9,132 nt of DNA, taken from Candidatus Sediminicultor tertius. Its GTDB lineage: Bacteria > Atribacterota > Phoenicimicrobiia > Phoenicimicrobiales > Phoenicimicrobiaceae. Location of the stretch: assembly GCA_003527405.1 (NCBI GenBank), contig DPXH01000205.1, forward strand, positions 1-9,132, read 5' to 3'. The notes under the pieces were generated by a model, which worked only from the letters and a program-made list of their open reading frames with translations, did not search any database and was not told the DNA's origin. The position numbers and the translations under genes were made by a program. This document shows, one piece after another, positions 5,698 to 9,132 of this stretch; position 1 is the stretch's first letter; every line of letters starts with the position of its first letter.

Positions 5698-6561
5698 ATG
5701 AAACGATTTACTTTAGTGCTGGTATTAATAATAGCGTTAATGCTTGCATGGGGAATGGGTAGTTATACAGAGGAAAAGAAAGTAGAGATTTTGGCTTTTT
5801 GTGGTTCTGCTTCAAAACCGGCAATGGAAGAGTGTGCAAAGCTATTTGAAGAAAAAAGTGGAATAAGAGTAGTTCTATATTTTTCTGGTTCGGGCGAAAT
5901 GTTATCACAGATGAAGATGAGCAAGAGAGGTGATATCTATATCCCTGGGTCTCCTGATTACATGGTTAAAGCAGTGAACGATGGTGTTGTAGATGTTCAT
6001 CAGAATGTAGAGATAATTGCATATCTGGTTCCGGCGATACTTGTACAGAAGGGAAATCCGAAAAATATTTGGGGGCTTTGTGACCTATCGAAAGAGGGTA
6101 TCCGTGTTGCCATTGGTAACCCAGAATCTGTATGTGTAGGCTTATATGCTTATGAAATTTTAGAAAAAGAAGGAATTCTTAATGATGTAAAAAGGAATAT
6201 CGTTACACTCGGTGGTAGTTGTAGCAGGACTGCAGCTCTTATTCCTATGAAAGCTGTCGATGCTATCATAGGATGGAGAGTATTTGCAAAATGGAATCCC
6301 GAAACAACTGATGTGATATTTTTAAAACCTGACCAAGTGCCTCGACTGGCCTATATTCCGGCAGCAATTTCTACTTTTAGTGAACATCCTAAAGAAGCAA
6401 AACAATTTATTGAGTTTTTAAAGTGCCCCAAAGGGCAACAAATTTTTACTAAATGGGGCTATATTTCAACTGAGGAAGCGGCTCGAAAATTTGCTCCCGA
6501 GGCTTCTATTGGTGGAGAATATAAATTACCTGCTGATTATATATCTCCTGTAGGAAAATAA
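5698..6561 (+). CDS. modA: Molybdate/tungstate ABC transporter substrate-binding protein
   Basis: This 287-residue protein should bind molybdate or tungstate outside the inner membrane and deliver it to ModB. I chose ATG 5698 because AAGGAAGGA (5680-5688) precedes it by 9 bases and the product then begins with a clean signal peptide (MKRF plus a hydrophobic stretch to about 17). The upstream in-frame ATG at 5671 lacks a ribosome site and would add nine polar residues. There is no lipobox cysteine. Likely oxyanion-binding segments are GSAS (36-39) and FSGSGEM (62-68), typical of the ModA/WtpA group, with GDIYIPGSPDYM (78-89) and AIGNPES (138-144) continuing the fold. The mature part has six cysteines (residues 35, 46, 128, 146, 175, 243), unusual for this family. 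Molybdate and tungstate binding cannot be told apart from sequence. Confidence 0.85.
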   Translation: MKRFTLVLVLIIALMLAWGMGSYTEEKKVEILAFCGSASKPAMEECAKLFEEKSGIRVVLYFSGSGEMLSQMKMSKRGDIYIPGSPDYMVKAVNDGVVDVHQNVEIIAYLVPAILVQKGNPKNIWGLCDLSKEGIRVAIGNPESVCVGLYAYEILEKEGILNDVKRNIVTLGGSCSRTAALIPMKAVDAIIGWRVFAKWNPETTDVIFLKPDQVPRLAYIPAAISTFSEHPKEAKQFIEFLKCPKGQQIFTKWGYISTEEAARKFAPEASIGGEYKLPADYISPVGK

Positions 6562-6565
6562 AAAT

Positions 6566-7366
6566 ATGCAGAGAAAGATAAATAGTAATACTTTAATTAA
6601 TATGGCAATCATTTCTACTCTGGTAGTAGTTACACTATTTATAGGGCTATTGCTGTTTTCAGTTATTGATTATATCCATTGGAAGAGATTTTCTGGTGTA
6701 TTTTTTTCGAATGAAGTTTTATTTTCTATGAGATTAAGTTTGATAACTGCTACAGTGGCAACAGGTATTTCGATGATGATGGCTATTCCAACGGCATTTG
6801 CTCTGTCGAGATTAAATTTTTGGGGGAAAGATATAATTGATACTCTGATTGATATACCTGTTATTCTATCACCTGTTGCCACAGGTGCAGTACTATTGAT
6901 CTTTTTTAATAATACTGCATTGGGTAAATTTATTGAGGATAATATTATGCGCTTTACCTTTGAGGTGAGAGGCATTGTATTTGCCCAGGTTGCTGTGGTC
7001 CTTGCTCTTGCTGTGCGGCTTTTAAAGTCGACTTTTGATGGTATTAATATTAGATGTGAGGATGTAGCTCGTACTCTTGGCGCAACTAAGATCATCGCAT
7101 TCTTTAATATTACCCTTCCGATGGCGAAGAGTGGTATCATTGCAGCATTTATTATGACTTGGGCGAGAGCAATTAGTGAGTTTGGGGCAACACTTATGTT
7201 AGCAGGTGCGAGTACAATGAAAACCGAGACTCTTCCTATCGCTATATTTTTGAGTTTTGCGAAGGCAGATGTTTATCAAGCGTTGGCTGTTATACTAATA
7301 CTCTTGGGATTAGGGGTAGTTGTTCTTTTGGCTTTTCGTTGCATTGTAAGGAGAACATTGCTATGA
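6566..7366 (+). CDS. modB: Molybdate/tungstate ABC transporter permease
   Basis: This 266-residue inner-membrane subunit forms the oxyanion channel. Several hydrophobic segments are visible (about 13-35, 55-80, 95-115, 135-150, 190-215, 238-260). The ATPase-coupling loop EDVARTLGA (165-173) with ITLP (182-185), followed by RAISEFGATLMLAG (201-214), is strongly diagnostic of the ModB/WtpB/CysT permease family. It starts 4 bases after modA. The ribosome site is weak (TAGGAAAA at about 6551-6558), so translational coupling to modA is likely. Its stop codon overlaps the modC start. Confidence 0.92.
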   Translation: MQRKINSNTLINMAIISTLVVVTLFIGLLLFSVIDYIHWKRFSGVFFSNEVLFSMRLSLITATVATGISMMMAIPTAFALSRLNFWGKDIIDTLIDIPVILSPVATGAVLLIFFNNTALGKFIEDNIMRFTFEVRGIVFAQVAVVLALAVRLLKSTFDGINIRCEDVARTLGATKIIAFFNITLPMAKSGIIAAFIMTWARAISEFGATLMLAGASTMKTETLPIAIFLSFAKADVYQALAVILILLGLGVVVLLAFRCIVRRTLL

Positions 7367-8469
7367 TAAAAGTAGAGAATTTATGTTTAAATTTGGGAAA
7401 TTTTAGACTAAAAAATATAAACTTTAGTGTAGATGATGGTCAATATTGTATCCTCTTAGGCCCGACTGGTGCAGGCAAAACCCTTCTTATGGAATGTATA
7501 GCAGGATTGAGGAAACCAGACAGGGGGAGAATCTTTTTGAATGGACGTGAAGTTACAGATATACCACCTGAAGAAAGGAATATAGGATATTTACCGCAGG
7601 ATTATGCGCTTTTTCCTTTTATGAATGTTTATCGTAACATTAGTTTTGGCCTTAGACTGAGAAAATTTACGGCTGATGAAATAAAAACAGATGTGGAGGA
7701 TGTTGCAGATTCCCTTAATATAAAACACCTGTTATATCGTTTACCTTCCACCTTAAGTGGAGGTGAAAAGCAACGAGTAGCGTTAGCGAGAGCGTTTATT
7801 ATTAATCCTTATTTTCTTCTTCTTGATGAACCTTATTGTTCATTGGATGCAAATTTAAAGAGGAACCTTTGGCTTCAAATGTTACGCTTTCATCGGAGGA
7901 CAAATAAAACAACGGTTCATATTACGCATGACCTTGAAGAAGCATTTACGCTTGGAGAGAAGGTAATTGTATTAATTAATGGATATGTAGAACAGAGCGG
8001 TAGCCGCGAAGATGTATTTTACCATTGTAATAGTTTTGAAGTAGCCTCTTTTTTGGGTATTAGTAATATTTTATATGGTAAAGTAATTTCAGTGAATGGT
8101 GAGGATAATATTAAAATAGGGTGGAAGGATTATACTATAACTGCTTCGTTTAAGGAAGGATTTGTCGAAGGTAATAAAATAAGGTTTTGTATCCGTCCTC
8201 AGGAGGTAAAAATTATTAGAGAAGGTCGTCCAATTAAAGAAGAGCTGAGAGATAATTTATTTAGAGGTCGGATTGTTGATTCGATTTCTCATGGTGCGAC
8301 ATACACTTTATATTTTAGGATATTTAATTCATTACCCACTTATGGCAGTGAACACGATTTTGAAATAATAGTGCCTGCATATACATATCTAAAATTGAAT
8401 TTGCAGAGGGGCAAAGAAATTCTGGTAGGGTTAAGAAAGAAAGTAATCCAAGTTTTTAAGGAGATTTAA
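7363..8469 (+). CDS. modC: Molybdate/tungstate ABC transporter ATP-binding protein
   Basis: This 368-residue cytoplasmic ATPase powers the ModB channel. Motifs are intact: Walker A GPTGAGKT (33-40), Q-loop Q79, signature LSGGE (131-135), Walker B FLLLDEP (151-157) and switch histidine H189. The C-terminal part (about 235-368) holds TOBE-like beta strands, including IRPQEVKII (277-285). I chose ATG 7363 because it overlaps the modB stop as ATGA, a standard coupled arrangement, and AAGGAG (7348-7353) lies 9 bases upstream. A start at TTG 7339 would add eight residues ahead of the normal N-terminus MIKVENL. The long C-terminal region leaves room for an oxyanion-sensing regulatory domain as known in some archaeal ModC proteins; that function is inferred. 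Confidence 0.92.
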   Translation: MIKVENLCLNLGNFRLKNINFSVDDGQYCILLGPTGAGKTLLMECIAGLRKPDRGRIFLNGREVTDIPPEERNIGYLPQDYALFPFMNVYRNISFGLRLRKFTADEIKTDVEDVADSLNIKHLLYRLPSTLSGGEKQRVALARAFIINPYFLLLDEPYCSLDANLKRNLWLQMLRFHRRTNKTTVHITHDLEEAFTLGEKVIVLINGYVEQSGSREDVFYHCNSFEVASFLGISNILYGKVISVNGEDNIKIGWKDYTITASFKEGFVEGNKIRFCIRPQEVKIIREGRPIKEELRDNLFRGRIVDSISHGATYTLYFRIFNSLPTYGSEHDFEIIVPAYTYLKLNLQRGKEILVGLRKKVIQVFKEI

Positions 8470-8527
8470 AGGATATTTTCTTACTTTTGGAAGAGTCAAA
8501 TTTTTTATTAGAGGGGAGAGAGGCGAG

Positions 8528-9132
8528 ATGACCGAAATTTTAAAAGAAGCTTTAAGAAGAGTTGATAAAGGTGAAGTGATTGCTTTGGTTACTGTGGTAG
8601 AGACCAAAGGTTCCACACCGAGGGAAGCAGGTGCAAAAATGTTGGTGAATAAAGATGGTTTGATAGCTGGTACCATAGGAGGCGGGATAACAGAAGCCAA
8701 AGTAATTGAGGAGGCAAAAGAGGCTCTAAAAGAGCGTAAAGGAAAACTTCTGGCTTATCATTTAACTAAAGAAGAAGCAGCACGAGATGAAGGTGCAATC
8801 TGTGGTGGTGATATGAGATTATTTATAGATGTTCTGCAGCCCAAAGAAGAAATATTAATTTTCGGGGCAGGTCATATTGCAGTTTACGTCTCTAAATTGG
8901 CAAAAATGATTGGGTTTAAAGTAACTATTATCGATGATCGGCAAGAATTTGCTAATCAAGAAAGATTTCCAGAAGCAGATGAAATAATAGTAGAAACAAT
9001 AGGTAAGGCTTTAAATAATATTAAGATAACCCCTGCCACCTATATTGTCATAGTGACCAGAGGGCATTTAAAGGATGAAGAGGCATTGAAGTCGGTTATC
9101 AGATCGAGTGCTGCCTATATAGGGATGATTGG
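8528..9132 (+). CDS. XdhC/CoxI-family molybdenum hydroxylase maturation protein (5' part, cut by window end)
   Basis: About 201 codons are visible and the gene runs off the end. XdhC-family proteins bind molybdenum cofactor, protect it, and help insert the sulfurated form into xanthine-dehydrogenase-like enzymes. Visible hallmarks are KGSTPREAGAKM (27-38), GTIGGG (48-53), ICGG (91-94) and a Rossmann-type segment ILIFGAGHIA (109-118) with DDR at 136-138. VTRGHLKDEEAL (176-187) is also typical. GAGGGGAG at 8511-8518 precedes ATG 8528 by 9 bases. It follows modC by 58 bases on the same strand with no strong terminator between, so co-transcription with modABC is likely. The partner hydroxylase genes are expected downstream. 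Whether it belongs to the standard XdhC group or to a selenium-dependent hydroxylase set cannot be decided here. Confidence 0.9.
   Translation, partial: MTEILKEALRRVDKGEVIALVTVVETKGSTPREAGAKMLVNKDGLIAGTIGGGITEAKVIEEAKEALKERKGKLLAYHLTKEEAARDEGAICGGDMRLFIDVLQPKEEILIFGAGHIAVYVSKLAKMIGFKVTIIDDRQEFANQERFPEADEIIVETIGKALNNIKITPATYIVIVTRGHLKDEEALKSVIRSSAAYIGMI

Noticed and set aside
5671..5700. Upstream ATG at 5671 as the modA start
   Set aside because: It lacks a ribosome site and places polar residues before an otherwise perfect signal peptide. ATG 5698 has a strong site 9 bases upstream.
5708..5908. 66-codon open frame on the minus strand
   Set aside because: Antisense shadow of the modA signal peptide and first domain, with no supporting features.
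6670..7140. 156-codon open frame on the minus strand
   Set aside because: Antisense to modB, whose family motifs are unmistakable. The long opening reflects codon composition of a membrane protein gene.
7339..7365. TTG 7339 as the modC start
   Set aside because: It would overlap the AAGGAG ribosome site and add residues before the usual N-terminus. ATG 7363 overlaps the modB stop in the standard ATGA manner.
8431..8700. 89-codon open frame on the minus strand
   Set aside because: It spans the modC end and xdhC start in antisense. Both forward genes have strong motifs, and the peptide is low-complexity.
1..9132. CRISPR array, insertion sequence, tRNA or rRNA
   Set aside because: No regularly spaced repeats, transposase-like frames, terminal inverted repeats or RNA-gene-like segments were seen.

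Overview
The window is AT-rich bacterial DNA with every gene on the + strand. It carries two functional blocks. Both substrate-binding proteins have ordinary signal peptides with no lipobox cysteine. In a low-GC Firmicute-like genome this points to a two-membrane (diderm) anaerobe such as the Halanaerobiales, where binding proteins can be free in a periplasm. This placement is inferred from protein style and was not tested by a database search.

Block 1 (about 1-5257) looks like an alpha-glucan or dextran-oligosaccharide uptake and degradation operon. It opens with the last codons of a protein whose tail resembles GH15 glucoamylase/glucodextranase. A 279-base gap without a convincing gene follows. 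Next come a CUT1-type sugar-binding protein (335-1597), a strong 12-bp hairpin (1612-1653), two CUT1 permeases and a GH66 enzyme (dextranase / cycloisomaltooligosaccharide glucanotransferase family) that has no signal peptide and so should be cytoplasmic. No sugar ATPase gene is present, so a shared MsmX/MsmK-type ATPase encoded elsewhere is likely. The first permease has no ATG/GTG/TTG start that would include its first membrane helix. The only start consistent with the ribosome site and protein family is an ATA codon at 1693.

Block 2 (about 5258-9132) is a molybdate/tungstate uptake operon, modA-modB-modC, followed by an XdhC-family gene cut off by the window edge. The 440-base gap ahead of modA holds two palindromes with CGTTATA/TATAACG half-sites, 92 bp apart, that look like ModE operators. 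Each sits inside a diverged 44-bp direct repeat that also carries a T-tract. Two hairpin-plus-T-tract structures and a possible promoter lie in the same gap. The modB and modC genes overlap by 4 bases, modA and modB are 4 bases apart, and xdhC follows after 58 bases. Imported oxyanion therefore probably feeds a molybdenum hydroxylase (xanthine-dehydrogenase-like) pathway encoded beyond the window.

Start sites chosen here: modA at 5698 (not 5671), modC at 7363 (not the upstream TTG at 7339), and permease 1 at 1693 (not 1783).
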